Below the pieces are notes generated by a model. It did no database searches and was not told where the DNA came from. It saw only the letters and a program-made list of their open reading frames with translations. Below, in pieces: positions 49,908-59,581 of a stretch of DNA of 64,000 bases. The stretch comes from Mesorhizobium sp. B2-7-2 (lineage in GTDB: Bacteria > Pseudomonadota > Alphaproteobacteria > Rhizobiales > Rhizobiaceae). Location: positions 1-64,000 of the forward strand of contig NZ_VFTZ01000022.1 in the NCBI RefSeq assembly GCF_006440775.1, written 5' to 3'. Both the position numbers and the translations under genes were made by a program. Numbering within the stretch: the stretch's first letter is position 1; each line of letters begins with the position of its first letter.

Positions 49908-51065
49908 ATGATGCCCGGCGGTCGCGACCTCCAGCTTGACGCGCTCCGGGCTGCTGCCGTCACGCTTGTGCTTTATTCGCATTTCTTCGCGCCCGGCGGC
50001 ACGTCCTTCCTTGGTCATCTCGGAGTGCGGCTGTTCTTCGTGCTTTCCGGCTTCCTGATCACCAGGCTTTTGCTGGAGGCGCGCGACGCCGACCAATTCG
50101 CGGCTGGATCGGCGCTGCGCTCCTTCTATGCCAGGCGCGCGATCCGAATATTCCCGCCCTATTTCGCGGTACTGGCCTTCGTCTGGTTCACCGATCTTGA
50201 ACAGGCTGGATCGTCGCTCGTCTGGCACGCGCTCTATCTGTCGAACTTCTGGTACGCGCATCGCAACGACTGGACGCCTTGGCTGCTTTGCCATTTCTGG
50301 AGCCTCAGCATCGAGGAGCAGTTCTACATCGCCTGGCCGCTGATCGTGCTCCTGGCGCCGCGCAGGCGCATCGAGGCGATCACCATTGGCCTCATCTGCT
50401 TCTCGCTCGCCTACCGCTTCTACTGGCCGATCGCCGCCAACCCGGCGCTGGCCCGAGACCTGTTGCCGCCGGCCTCGATGGATGCGCTTGCCTGCGGCGC
50501 GCTGCTTGCCGTACGTCGCGCCAGGGGCGCCGGCGTGCCGCGTTGGATGCGGTTCGGCTGGCCGGCCTTCGTGGCGCTCTTCCTACTCGTCGTCTTGTCC
50601 GACCCGGGGCCGGCGAACTCGACATGGGAATGGCCGCGCTGGCTCCTGGTGCAGGTGCTGCCGCTGGTGCCGTTGGTGGCGATCGTCTCGATGTGCTCGA
50701 ACGGCCTTCCCGGCACGCTCGGCTGGCTGGCCGAACTGCCTCCGCTGCTTTTCCTCGGCCGCATCAGCTACGGCGTCTATCTCTATCACGCGATCCTCCT
50801 CGCCTATACCGTAAAGGCGCAGCCGTGGATCCCGCTCAACGTCTCGGAGGAGGGGCCGGGCCGCTTCCTGGTCGCGGGCGCCGCCACGCTGATTGTCGCC
50901 TCGCTGTCCTGGGTGCTGTTCGAAAAGCCGCTCAACAGCTTCAAGCGCTATTTCCCCTATATCGCGCGGCCACGCGCTCGTGCGCCGAGCGAGGCCCGGC
51001 GGTTCGGCGCCACATATCCCGGCGCAAAAGCGGCGCTCGATCTGCAGCCGACGGACCGGAGCTGA
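49908..51065 (+). CDS. Acyltransferase family 3 membrane protein
   Basis: A 385-residue protein with about ten hydrophobic segments. It starts with the family motif LQLDALRAAAVTLVLYSHFF, whose histidine is the likely catalytic residue, then GVRLFFVLSGFLITRLLL and FWSLSIEEQFYIAWPL. Members O-acylate surface polysaccharides or lipids. First of four plus-strand genes with glycosyltransferases and an ABC exporter, so it probably decorates the same glycan. The start lacks a clear ribosome site; a second ATG follows immediately. Confidence 0.88.
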   Translation: MMPGGRDLQLDALRAAAVTLVLYSHFFAPGGTSFLGHLGVRLFFVLSGFLITRLLLEARDADQFAAGSALRSFYARRAIRIFPPYFAVLAFVWFTDLEQAGSSLVWHALYLSNFWYAHRNDWTPWLLCHFWSLSIEEQFYIAWPLIVLLAPRRRIEAITIGLICFSLAYRFYWPIAANPALARDLLPPASMDALACGALLAVRRARGAGVPRWMRFGWPAFVALFLLVVLSDPGPANSTWEWPRWLLVQVLPLVPLVAIVSMCSNGLPGTLGWLAELPPLLFLGRISYGVYLYHAILLAYTVKAQPWIPLNVSEEGPGRFLVAGAATLIVASLSWVLFEKPLNSFKRYFPYIARPRARAPSEARRFGATYPGAKAALDLQPTDRS

Positions 51066-51067
51066 CA

Positions 51068-52177
51068 ATGATACGCCCGCTCATCTCCGTCGTGCTGCCG
51101 ATCTACAATGCCGAGCTCTATGTCGGCGCTGCAATCCAATCGATACTGCGGCAGGACTACGAGCGGCTCGAAGTCATCGCCATCAATGACGGATCGACCG
51201 ACAGGTCGCTGGAAATCCTGGAGCGCTTCCGCAAGGCGGACGGCCGCGTATCCATAATCTCGCGCGAGAATCGCGGCCTCGTCGCCAGCCTCAACGAGGG
51301 GCTGTCAATAGCCCGGGGCGAGTTGGTGGCGCGGATGGATGCCGACGACTTTGCCTATCCTTGGCGCCTGTCGCGCCAGGCGGCGCTGTTTGCCGCGCGG
51401 CCCGAACTCGGCTTCTGCGGCTCGCTTGTCGACACGCTGCTGCACGGCCGCGTCGCGCGAGGCAGGCTGGATCCGGTGTTCGGCCTCGGTCTCCTCCCCG
51501 TGCTGTCGAAGTTCTTCACGATCTTCATGCATCCGACGGTGGTCTACAACCGCCGGGTCATCGGCGAGGCAGACCTGCATTACGATGGCCGCTACCGGCA
51601 CGCCGAGGATTTCGATCTCTTCCGGCGGCTTGCCGACCGCTATCCGGCGGCGCTGATGCCGGATAGCCTGCTCGTCTATCGCCTGCATCCCGGCAGCGTG
51701 ACCAGCTTGCATGCAAGCGAGATGCGGCGCACGCACCTCCGGATTGTCGGCGAAAATCTCGAGCGCGAGGGGCTGGCGGACGAAACGCAGGATCTGCGCG
51801 CCATTGGCGACAGTGTTTCGTTCGATACCGTGCGCCGCGCGGCCGCGTTCATCCGCAGCCTGGAGGAGCGGATCGCCGAGTTGCCGGCCGCATCGCGGCC
51901 GAGCTTCGAGGCCGGCGCGCTGAACCTGTTCTATTTCCTCTACCAGCTCGTCAACGACCAGCAGCGGCCGGCGTTGGCGCATGAGTTGCTGACGCTGACG
52001 GCGAAGTGGGACGTCATCCGCCGCCGCGAGAAATACGCGCTGCGCGCCGGCGCCTGGGCGCCCTGGCTGAGCCAGGCTTCGATATGGGCTGGCAAACGCG
52101 CGGACAGGGTCGCCTATCGCTTCAAATCCGCGCCGGCGGCGTCCGTGCTTGCGCCTTATCGGATGGGGGCGGCATGA
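51068..52177 (+). CDS. Glycosyltransferase family 2
   Basis: A 369-residue GT-A glycosyltransferase. SVVLPIYNAELYVGAAIQSI is the nucleotide-sugar region, INDGSTDRSLEILE carries the first Asp, and ARMDADDFAYPWRL is the DxD metal motif. HAEDFDLFRRLADRYP is the conserved ED region of the acceptor site. The C-terminal ~100 residues are helical. It starts 2 bp after the acyltransferase stop and overlaps the next gene by ATGA. Sugar specificity unknown. Confidence 0.92.
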   Translation: MIRPLISVVLPIYNAELYVGAAIQSILRQDYERLEVIAINDGSTDRSLEILERFRKADGRVSIISRENRGLVASLNEGLSIARGELVARMDADDFAYPWRLSRQAALFAARPELGFCGSLVDTLLHGRVARGRLDPVFGLGLLPVLSKFFTIFMHPTVVYNRRVIGEADLHYDGRYRHAEDFDLFRRLADRYPAALMPDSLLVYRLHPGSVTSLHASEMRRTHLRIVGENLEREGLADETQDLRAIGDSVSFDTVRRAAAFIRSLEERIAELPAASRPSFEAGALNLFYFLYQLVNDQQRPALAHELLTLTAKWDVIRRREKYALRAGAWAPWLSQASIWAGKRADRVAYRFKSAPAASVLAPYRMGAA

Positions 52178-53193
52178 ACGCCGATCGCCATCCGCTGCTG
52201 CAGCATCTACGCTCGCCTCCCGGCCCGAACCCGCGGCCTGAGGTCTCCTTCATCGTCTGCACGCGTGATCGCGCGGCGGTGCTGAAGTCCTGCATCGATT
52301 CGATCCGCGCCGCCTGCCGGACGCATCCTGCCTTCGCCGCCGAGCTGGTGGTGGTCGACAATGGCTCGCGCGACGGTACGGCCGACTATCTCTCGCGGAT
52401 CGCCACGACGTCCGACATGGCGCTGACGGCTATCTGTGAGCCACGGCCCGGACTGGCGGCGGCGCGCAATGCCGGGATGGCGCGGGCGCGCGGGCGCGTG
52501 CTGGTCTTCGTCGACGACGATTGCCGGCTCGACCGCGACTATCTCGTCGACCTCGAGCGGCATTATGCGAGCGGCGAGAAATGGCTAATCCGCGGCGGCC
52601 GCGTCGAGATCGGCGACGCCGGGGACCTGCCCTTCACCATCAAGCGCTGCGAACAGCGCAAGCGGCTGACGCGCGCCGTCCATCCGGGCGGCTTCGTGCT
52701 CGGCTGCAACATGACCATGCATCGCGATGTTGCCGCCTTGATCGGTCCCTTCGACGAACGCTTCGGCGCCGGCGGAGCGCTGCGCTCGGCCGAGGATACG
52801 GATTACCTGGTGCGCGCCATGCTGGCCGGCATGGCGGTGGAGTATGTGCCGGATATGACGATCTTCCACCATCATGGAAGGCGCGACCGCAGGGCGATCG
52901 AACGGCTGCACCGCGACTATCACTTCGGCAACGGTGCGCTCTGCCTGAAACACATGCGCCGCGCCCCGTGGCTGCTTCGTCACTTTTACTGGGCAACGCG
53001 GGCGGCCACGCGCGAGCTCTTCGGCGGTCCGCGCTTCGACCAGGAGCTCAGCCTGTCGCACTGGCCGATCGTGCTGATGAACCTGGCGGGCGCGGCGAAG
53101 TTCATGGCCTTGGTGCTTGCCGGGCGGCCTGACCGGCAGGAGCGGCCCGCCCAGGAAACCACCGAGGCCAGGGCCGAGGCCGGCGCGCGATGA
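52174..53193 (+). CDS. Glycosyltransferase family 2
   Basis: A 339-residue GT-A glycosyltransferase. VSFIVCTRDRAAVLKSCIDS opens the fold, VVVDNGSRDGTADYL and VFVDDDCRLDRDYLVDLE hold the acidic motifs, and GGALRSAEDTDYLVRAMLAG the acceptor-site ED. Several His near TIFHHHGRRDRRAIERLHRDYHFG resemble rhamnosyl- or similar surface-glycan transferases, but specificity is not certain. Overlaps both neighbours by 4 bp, so it is translationally coupled. Confidence 0.92.
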   Translation: MNADRHPLLQHLRSPPGPNPRPEVSFIVCTRDRAAVLKSCIDSIRAACRTHPAFAAELVVVDNGSRDGTADYLSRIATTSDMALTAICEPRPGLAAARNAGMARARGRVLVFVDDDCRLDRDYLVDLERHYASGEKWLIRGGRVEIGDAGDLPFTIKRCEQRKRLTRAVHPGGFVLGCNMTMHRDVAALIGPFDERFGAGGALRSAEDTDYLVRAMLAGMAVEYVPDMTIFHHHGRRDRRAIERLHRDYHFGNGALCLKHMRRAPWLLRHFYWATRAATRELFGGPRFDQELSLSHWPIVLMNLAGAAKFMALVLAGRPDRQERPAQETTEARAEAGAR

Positions 53194-54968
53194 TCGAACC
53201 CAAAGCCCCTATCTTGTCGATATTGCAGCGCGCGCTCGGACGGCGTCAGCTCGGCCTGATGCCCGTCGTCGTCGTGCTCGGGCTTGCAAGTGCCGCGCTC
53301 GAAGGGCTCGGCATCGGGCTGATCATCCCGCTGCTTGGCATCATCATGGGCCATGGCGCGACGACGGGCATGGCCGGCCTCTCCGCCCTCCTGCAGAAGG
53401 TCGGCGCCGGGCTAGGCGAGCGTGAGCGGCTGATTGCGATTTCGGCCGCTATCCTCGGCTCGATCCTGCTCAAGAACCTCCTCGCCTTCGCCAATTCGGT
53501 GCTGACCGCTCATATCTACGGCAAGGCGAGCCAAGCGATACGCGGCGCCTTGGCCGAGCGGCTGCTCAATGTCGGCTATCCCTTCTTTCTCAGGCAAAGC
53601 CCGGGCCGCTTGCTCAACATCATCTCCAGCGAATCCTGGCGGGCGTCGGACGCCATCCAGGGTATGCTCAGCGCGATCGTCAGCGCCTCGGCGGCGCTCA
53701 TCCTGCTCGCCTTTCTGTTGCTGCTCTCGTGGCCGATGACGCTCCTGGTGATGCTGGGGCTGGCGCTGGTGCAAGCGGCGCATATGGCGCTGTCGGCGCA
53801 TCTCAGGGCGCCCAGCCGCAATGTTTCGGCGCGCAACAGCGCCCTGGCCTCGCAAATGCTGCATCTCGTCCATGCCGGCCGGCTGATCCGCATCTTCGGC
53901 CAGGAGGCGCGCGAGAAGGCGGCGTTCGAAAAGGCATCCGACGGCGTGCGGCGCGCGGCCTTCCTGCTCTCAAACCGCCAGGGCGCGCTGGGGCCGCTGA
54001 CCGAAGTTCTGCACGCCATGCTGTTCCTGGCGGTGGTGATCGGCGCCTGGCTTGCGGGCTTGAGTTTCCCGCTGGTCGCCGCCTTCCTCATCCTGCTCTA
54101 CCGCCTGCAGCCGCATGTCAGAGCCTTGCAGATGACCTGGAGCCAGTTGCAGGGTCTTTCCGGCTCGCTGGAAGAGGTGACCTGGCTGCTCGATCCCGAT
54201 GGCAAGCCCGCTCCGCCCGAGGGCAGCCGGCAGTTCGCCACTTTAAGCAAAAAAATCGCCTTCGAGGGCGTGAGCTTCAGCTATGCCAATGAGGAGCAGC
54301 GCGCGGCGGTGCTGCATGCGGCGAGCTTCGACATCGTGAGCGGGCACTCGACGGCGCTGATCGGCCGCTCCGGCGCCGGCAAAACGACGATCGTCAACCT
54401 GCTCTGTCGCTTCGTCGAGCCGGATGCAGGCAAGATCCTCGTCGACGGCGCGCCACTCGGCGAGATCGACCCGGCCGACTGGCGCCGCCACATCGCTCTC
54501 GCCAGTCAGGAGCTGGAGCTGGTCGACGGTACGATCCTCGACAACATCACCTATGGCAAGGACGCGGCGACGTTCGAGGAGGCCCGCCGCGCCGCCGAGC
54601 TTGCCGAGGCGCACGGCTTTATCGAAACGCTACCCCAAGGCTACCAGACGGTGGTCGGCTATCGCGGGGTGAACCTTTCGGCCGGGCAAAGGCAGCGCAT
54701 CGCGCTCGCGCGCGCTCTTGTACGCGACCCCGACATATTGATCCTCGACGAGGCCACCAACGCAGTGGACGGGCTTTCGGAAGCGGCGATCGTCGAGACG
54801 CTGAAGTCGCGCGCCGGCCGCCGCACCACGATCGTCATCAGCCACCACCGCAGCACGATCTCGTTCTGCGACGACCTGGTGATCCTGGAGCATGGTAGAG
54901 TGAAGAAACAGGCGCCGTTCACTGAGATGGCGAAGCTCACCATGGATGAGTTGTATCGGCCGGAGTGA
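53190..54968 (+). CDS. ABC exporter (fused membrane and ATPase domains)
   Basis: A 592-residue exporter half-transporter of the MsbA/PglK-like type. Six membrane helices occupy about residues 25-310. The ATPase has Walker A GRSGAGKTT, signature NLSAGQRQRIALARAL, Walker B ILILDEATNAVD and H-loop VISHHRST. Last gene of the acyltransferase - GT2 - GT2 - exporter operon, so it likely flips or exports the lipid-linked or free glycan made by them. It is convergent with the type I secretion genes. Confidence 0.92.
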   Translation: MIEPKAPILSILQRALGRRQLGLMPVVVVLGLASAALEGLGIGLIIPLLGIIMGHGATTGMAGLSALLQKVGAGLGERERLIAISAAILGSILLKNLLAFANSVLTAHIYGKASQAIRGALAERLLNVGYPFFLRQSPGRLLNIISSESWRASDAIQGMLSAIVSASAALILLAFLLLLSWPMTLLVMLGLALVQAAHMALSAHLRAPSRNVSARNSALASQMLHLVHAGRLIRIFGQEAREKAAFEKASDGVRRAAFLLSNRQGALGPLTEVLHAMLFLAVVIGAWLAGLSFPLVAAFLILLYRLQPHVRALQMTWSQLQGLSGSLEEVTWLLDPDGKPAPPEGSRQFATLSKKIAFEGVSFSYANEEQRAAVLHAASFDIVSGHSTALIGRSGAGKTTIVNLLCRFVEPDAGKILVDGAPLGEIDPADWRRHIALASQELELVDGTILDNITYGKDAATFEEARRAAELAEAHGFIETLPQGYQTVVGYRGVNLSAGQRQRIALARALVRDPDILILDEATNAVDGLSEAAIVETLKSRAGRRTTIVISHHRSTISFCDDLVILEHGRVKKQAPFTEMAKLTMDELYRPE

Positions 54969-55085
54969 GGAGCACGAGCAGGGGCTCGCCCGCATCGTCT
55001 TCGTCATCACTTCCTCCTCCGATGTGCCGAAGCGAGGACGGTTCTGGCGCAAAACGGTCGTTCCGAGGCGGCCGGAAGGGCTGCC

Positions 55086-56402
55086 CTACCTTTCCCTGAA
55101 CGCCCGTGCGAACGAGTCCATCATCGGGCGTACCAGATACTCGAAGAAGGTCCGGTTGCCGGTGCTGATGAAGGTGTCGACCGGGGTGCCGGGATAGAGC
55201 TGGTCCGCCTTCACGCCGGGGGGCAGGGCATCAGCGATCTTCAGCCTGGCGCGGAAATAGGGTTCGTGGGTGGCCTCGTCGATCAACCGGTCGGCAGAGA
55301 TCTCGCTCACCGTGGCCGGGACTTCCGGCGTCAGGCGCGTGTTGAGCGCCGACAGCCGGAGCTTTGCCTGCTGGCCGACATGCACCTGGTCGATGTCCTT
55401 CGGCCGCAGCCTGGCGTCGACCACCAGGCCCGAGGTCGTGGGCAGGATCTCCATGATCTTTTCGCCGGGCGCGACCACGCTGCCTTGCGAATTGTAGGTC
55501 GAGGAGACGACGATGCCCGCGGCCGGCGCGGTGATCGTCGTGCGCTTCAGCACCGCTTGCGCGGCGCGCATCCGCTCCTCGATGTCTGCGAGGTTGGTGC
55601 GCACATCGTCGAGCTTCGTCAGCGCCTCCTCGACGCGCTGCGTGGTCGCGCGTTCGGTCTGCGCCTCCGCTTCCACGATCTGCGTGCTGGCCGAGGCGAG
55701 GTCCGCCTCCAGCGCGCCGGCTTGGCCGACGAGGTCGGCCTCCGAGCGCAAAAGCTGCGAATATTCCCTGCGGTCGGTAAGGCCTCGGTTCAGAAGGTCG
55801 GTCTTGATGCCGAGCTCCTTCTTCACCACCTCGGCCTGCTGCTCGATTGCCGTCTTCTGCGCGTTCAGCCCTTTGACCGACTCGCGATGCATGGCGACGC
55901 GCTGCGCCAGGATCGACCGCTCCGACCGGAACCGCGCAAGCCTGGCGTCGAATTCCTTCTGCTGCTCGCGGATGAGGTTTTCGAATTCCTGCTGGAACGG
56001 CGCCGGCGCGGGCTCGGCGATCGGCGCCAGCGTGGCGAGGCCGTCGCGCTCGGCCTCCAGCCGCGCCGCGCTGGCCTTGAGCGCGATCCATTGTCTCGTC
56101 AGCCGGTTGAGATCGGCTTCCGCGGCGGTCCGGTCGAGCAGGATGAGGTCCTGGCCTTCCCGCACGCGGTCGCCTTCATGCGCCAGCAACTGCCTGATGA
56201 TGCCGCCCTCGCGATGCTGGATCAGGATGTTGCCGCCGGTCGCCGCGATTGTGCCCTGCGTGATCACTGCGCCTGCCAGCGGCGCACTCGCCGCCCAAAA
56301 GCCGAAGCCGCCGACCATCAGCGCGATCGCCGCGTAGCCGGCGACGGCCGTGCGCCGGAAGTCAATGCGCGGGCGGCTTTCGAGGATGAGGCTCTGCGTC
56401 AT
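55086..56402 (-). CDS. Type I secretion periplasmic adaptor (PrsE/HlyD family)
   Basis: A 438-residue membrane-fusion protein. A short cytoplasmic start, one membrane helix (AAIALMVGGFGFWAASAPLA), a lipoyl half (GGNILIQHREGGIIRQLLAHEGDRV), a long coiled coil (about residues 95-290) and the second lipoyl/beta part (ITAPAAGIVVSSTYNSQGSVV) follow in the usual order. The C-terminal TPVDTFISTGNRTFFEYLVRP is characteristic of PrtE/PrsE. It bridges the inner-membrane ATPase and an outer-membrane TolC not found here. ATG overlaps the ATPase gene stop by 4 bp. Confidence 0.93.
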   Translation of the reverse strand: MTQSLILESRPRIDFRRTAVAGYAAIALMVGGFGFWAASAPLAGAVITQGTIAATGGNILIQHREGGIIRQLLAHEGDRVREGQDLILLDRTAAEADLNRLTRQWIALKASAARLEAERDGLATLAPIAEPAPAPFQQEFENLIREQQKEFDARLARFRSERSILAQRVAMHRESVKGLNAQKTAIEQQAEVVKKELGIKTDLLNRGLTDRREYSQLLRSEADLVGQAGALEADLASASTQIVEAEAQTERATTQRVEEALTKLDDVRTNLADIEERMRAAQAVLKRTTITAPAAGIVVSSTYNSQGSVVAPGEKIMEILPTTSGLVVDARLRPKDIDQVHVGQQAKLRLSALNTRLTPEVPATVSEISADRLIDEATHEPYFRARLKIADALPPGVKADQLYPGTPVDTFISTGNRTFFEYLVRPMMDSFARAFRER

Positions 56403-58144
56403 CGTCCAGGACCCGTGGCGATGCTGTGCGAGGCGCGGATGGTCGGCGCGAACGATCCTGTGACCACCGTGTTCCGCTGCTTGCCCGGCTGGCGCAGCAC
56501 CTCGGCGCTCGGTCCGAACGCCTCGATCGCGCCGCCGCGCAAGACCATCACACGGTCGCAAGCCGTGGCGATCGAGGGGCGATGCGTGATCACGATCGTG
56601 GTAACGCCCGCAGCGCGGGCCGCCGCGAGCACCGCTTCCAGTGCCGTCTCTCCGGCGCCGTCGAGATGCGTGCTCGGCTCATCCAGCACCAGGATACGCG
56701 GATTGCCGTAGAAAGCGCGTGCCAGTCCGATCCGCTGCCGTTCGCCGCCCGACAGCGTCCCGGCGATCATTGTCTGGTAGCCGTCACGCAGCGAAAGGAT
56801 CAGCTCATGCGCCTCGGCGCGCTTTGCCGCTTCCACGATCGCGGCGTCGTCCGCCTGCGCGTCGAAGCGGGCGATGTTGTGGGCGATCGAGCCGGGGAAA
56901 AGCTCGACCTCCTGCGCCAGATAGCCGATATGCCGGCCGAGCTGGTTTTCGTCCCATGTCCTGAGCTCCGCGCCGTCGATCCTGATCGTACCGCCGCTCG
57001 GCCGGGCGGCCCCGACGACCAGCCGCGCCAGCGTCGACTTTCCGGCACCGCTTGGGCCGACGATCGCCACCGCCTCGCCGGCCTGAATCGCGAAATTCAA
57101 CCGCTTGAGAATGGGTTCGGCGCCAAAGGCGGCATTTGGCGCGATGAAGAAAAGATCCTGTGCCGAAATCGCGCCGGTCGGGTCGGGCAAGACGAGCTTG
57201 CGCGTCTCTGCCGGCTGCGCCGCGAGCGCGGTCCCCAGGCGCGTCCAGGCACGCCTGGCCTCACCGAGCTGCCGCCAGGAACCAATCAATTGGTCGAGCG
57301 GCTGCAGCGCGCGCGACGACACCAGGGAGGAAGCGAAGATCATGCCGGCCGTCATCTGGCCCTTGAGCACCAGCCAGGCGCCGGTGCCGAGGATCGCCAG
57401 CTGCAGCATCATGCGCAGTGCCCTGGAAGCGCCGCTGAAGATCGCGTTGGCGCCGGCCGAGCGGTCATGCAGGGCAAGCGCCTCCGACACATGCCGGCCC
57501 CATGCGCGCGCGGCGTTCTCCACCATACCCATGGCGCGCAGCGTCTCGGCGTTGCGGGCGAAGGCCTGCTCGGCCCGGCTGGCCAAGGCCGAACGCTCCG
57601 CCGAGAGCGCATCGTTCCTGCCGATAGCAAGCTGGTTGGCCACGACCAGGATGACCAGCAGCGTGGCGCCGCCGAGCGTGACCCAGAACAGCAGCGGATG
57701 GATAAGATAGAGCAGGCCAAGAAAGACCGGCGCGAAGGGCAGGTCGAACAGCACCGAAACACCGCGCGAGCGGATGAAGGCGCAGACCGAGGCAAGGTCG
57801 GTGAGCGGCGACGGCGCATTGCCGGAACCGAGCGAAGCGGCGAACGCTCTGGCGCCAAGCCTGTCATTGACCGTCGCCGCGACGCGCTGCGTGTAGACGG
57901 CTCGGACGGCGTCGAGAAAGCCGAGGAAACCGAGCGCCGCGACTGCGATGACCGACAGATAGACGAGCGTCTCGACGCTGGAGGAGGGCAGCACCCGGTC
58001 ATAGACCTGGAGCAGGTAGAGCGGGATGACCAGGAGCAGAAGGTTGATGAGCAGCGAGAACAGGCCAACATCGGTCACGGCGCGCAGGAACATCGGCCGC
58101 AGGCCGGCCTGCCTGATCGCACCCGGAGCGCTCTCCTGTGACAT
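56399..58144 (-). CDS. Type I secretion ATPase/permease (PrsD/PrtD family)
   Basis: A 581-residue ABC protein that powers export of RTX-type substrates. The membrane part (LFSLLINLLLLVIPLYLLQVYDRVLPSSS) is typical of PrtD/PrsD; there is no N-terminal peptidase domain. The ATPase shows GPSGAGKST, LSGGERQRIGLARAF, ILVLDEPSTHLD and VITHR. Directly downstream of the GH16 glycanase gene (12-bp gap), its presumed substrate, and upstream of the adaptor gene. Confidence 0.93.
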   Translation of the reverse strand: MSQESAPGAIRQAGLRPMFLRAVTDVGLFSLLINLLLLVIPLYLLQVYDRVLPSSSVETLVYLSVIAVAALGFLGFLDAVRAVYTQRVAATVNDRLGARAFAASLGSGNAPSPLTDLASVCAFIRSRGVSVLFDLPFAPVFLGLLYLIHPLLFWVTLGGATLLVILVVANQLAIGRNDALSAERSALASRAEQAFARNAETLRAMGMVENAARAWGRHVSEALALHDRSAGANAIFSGASRALRMMLQLAILGTGAWLVLKGQMTAGMIFASSLVSSRALQPLDQLIGSWRQLGEARRAWTRLGTALAAQPAETRKLVLPDPTGAISAQDLFFIAPNAAFGAEPILKRLNFAIQAGEAVAIVGPSGAGKSTLARLVVGAARPSGGTIRIDGAELRTWDENQLGRHIGYLAQEVELFPGSIAHNIARFDAQADDAAIVEAAKRAEAHELILSLRDGYQTMIAGTLSGGERQRIGLARAFYGNPRILVLDEPSTHLDGAGETALEAVLAAARAAGVTTIVITHRPSIATACDRVMVLRGGAIEAFGPSAEVLRQPGKQRNTVVTGSFAPTIRASHSIATGPGR

Positions 58145-58156
58145 TGGCTCGGCCGC

Positions 58157-59581
58157 CTAGGCTGTGTGTTCGCCCGTGACGTTCAAATGGCTCTGCTGCA
58201 GCTCATCCAGCGTGTAGGCGTGGATATAGTCGATCTTCATCTGGGCCGGCGTGGCGAGATGGTCGGGCGGCGCGCCGGCTTGGCCGCCGATCGCGAGATC
58301 CACCAGCATGTACATCGGCTTGTTCATGTCGGACGGCGTCGCCGCTTCGGCGACCTGCATGCCGTCATAGGTCCAGACCAGCTTGTCCGGGGTCCAAAGG
58401 AGGCCATAGGTATGGAAGCCGGCGGTGTCCATGACGTTCACGGTGGATCCGACCATCGTGTGCTGGCCCGTCTGGTTGGTGTGCGCGGTCATCAGCAGCG
58501 AATTCGGTTTCTGTCCGTACATCTCCATCACGTCCAGCTCCGGCGGCCAGGAGCCGTCTTCCGGCAGCAGCCAGAAGGCCGGCCAGGCGCCGGCGTGTTC
58601 CGGCAAGTCGGCCTTCATTTCGAAATAGCCATAGGTCTGCGAGAAGGAGTCATGCGTGGTCAGGATGCCGGAGGTGTATTCGTAATTGTTGATCAGCGGC
58701 TTGATGTCGGCCGGTGCCTGCGCCGCGGTGATGGTGAGGACCCCGTCCTGCACGCTGAACGGATGCACCGAGCTGGTCGGGGCGTAATTGGCGTCGATAT
58801 ACCACTGCAGCTCGCCATTTCGGGTGAGCGTGCTGCCGTTCGGCGCCCCCCACCAGAAATTGGTGTCCCAGGTGCCGCCTTGGGCGTTGTGAAGATTGAG
58901 CGTGTTGAACTCGTCGCTGAAGGACAGCGTCATGCCGGACTTGTCGATCGGCAGCTCGAACTGGTTGGGCTGCAGCTTGTCGATGGTCATGTTCTTGAAT
59001 TCGAGGATCTCGCCCGATCCGAGGTTCAGCACCACATTGGGTCCCGCTTGGATCATGTTCTGGTGGATGGCCGCGAACGATGTGAACCCGTAGCCATCGA
59101 GACGCACGGTGTCGTTCGAGGCGAAATTGACGATCGAGTCGCTCCCATTGCCCTTCGCGATGATGAAAGTGTCGGCGCCGCCGCCGCCGTCGATCAGGAC
59201 ATCGTTGCCTGCGCCGCCGTCGATCGTCTGGCCGCCCGCCGTGGCCGTGATGATGTTGTCCAGCGCATTGCCGAAGGCGTAGTTGTGAGCGTTGGTGACG
59301 ACGAGGTTTTCGACATTGTCCGGCAGCGTGTAGCTCATCCATGTGTTGATCGTGTCGACGCCCTGCCCAGGGTTCTCGACCACTTTGTTGCCCGCCGAAT
59401 AGAGGTAATAGATGTCGTCGCCGGCGCCTCCATACATGGTGACGTTGACGCCGCTGGTGGCCCAGATGGAGTCGTTGCCGCTGCTGCCGTTGAATGTCGG
59501 TCCGGACGTTGCCGAAAACCAATGATTGGAAGCCCCGCTATAATAAAGAGGAACGCCTACCGCGTTGACAACGAAACTCAT
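58157..59581 (-). CDS. RTX-containing GH16 endoglycanase (ExsH-like)
   Basis: A 474-residue secreted glycan hydrolase. The N-terminal ~200 residues contain calcium-binding RTX-like repeats (MYGGAGDDIYYLYS, IDGGAGNDVLIDGGGGADTF). The C-terminal half is a GH16 beta-jelly-roll whose catalytic motif ELDVME gives E348, D350 and E353. It has no Sec signal, as expected for a type I substrate, and sits in front of PrsD/PrsE-like genes. In Sinorhizobium, ExsH secreted by PrsDE shortens succinoglycan; a similar exopolysaccharide-trimming role is likely. GGAAGGAG before the ATG at 59581. Confidence 0.92.
   Translation of the reverse strand: MSFVVNAVGVPLYYSGASNHWFSATSGPTFNGSSGNDSIWATSGVNVTMYGGAGDDIYYLYSAGNKVVENPGQGVDTINTWMSYTLPDNVENLVVTNAHNYAFGNALDNIITATAGGQTIDGGAGNDVLIDGGGGADTFIIAKGNGSDSIVNFASNDTVRLDGYGFTSFAAIHQNMIQAGPNVVLNLGSGEILEFKNMTIDKLQPNQFELPIDKSGMTLSFSDEFNTLNLHNAQGGTWDTNFWWGAPNGSTLTRNGELQWYIDANYAPTSSVHPFSVQDGVLTITAAQAPADIKPLINNYEYTSGILTTHDSFSQTYGYFEMKADLPEHAGAWPAFWLLPEDGSWPPELDVMEMYGQKPNSLLMTAHTNQTGQHTMVGSTVNVMDTAGFHTYGLLWTPDKLVWTYDGMQVAEAATPSDMNKPMYMLVDLAIGGQAGAPPDHLATPAQMKIDYIHAYTLDELQQSHLNVTGEHTA

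Noticed and set aside
50279-51067. Extended N-terminus for the first GT2 gene
   Set aside because: The frame upstream of 51068 runs inside the acyltransferase gene and is not protein-like; the GT2 fold starts right after ATG 51068.
56426-58141. Long plus-strand frame over the PrsD-like gene
   Set aside because: Shadow of the intact ABC gene on the minus strand; product is Arg/Gln-rich and matches nothing.
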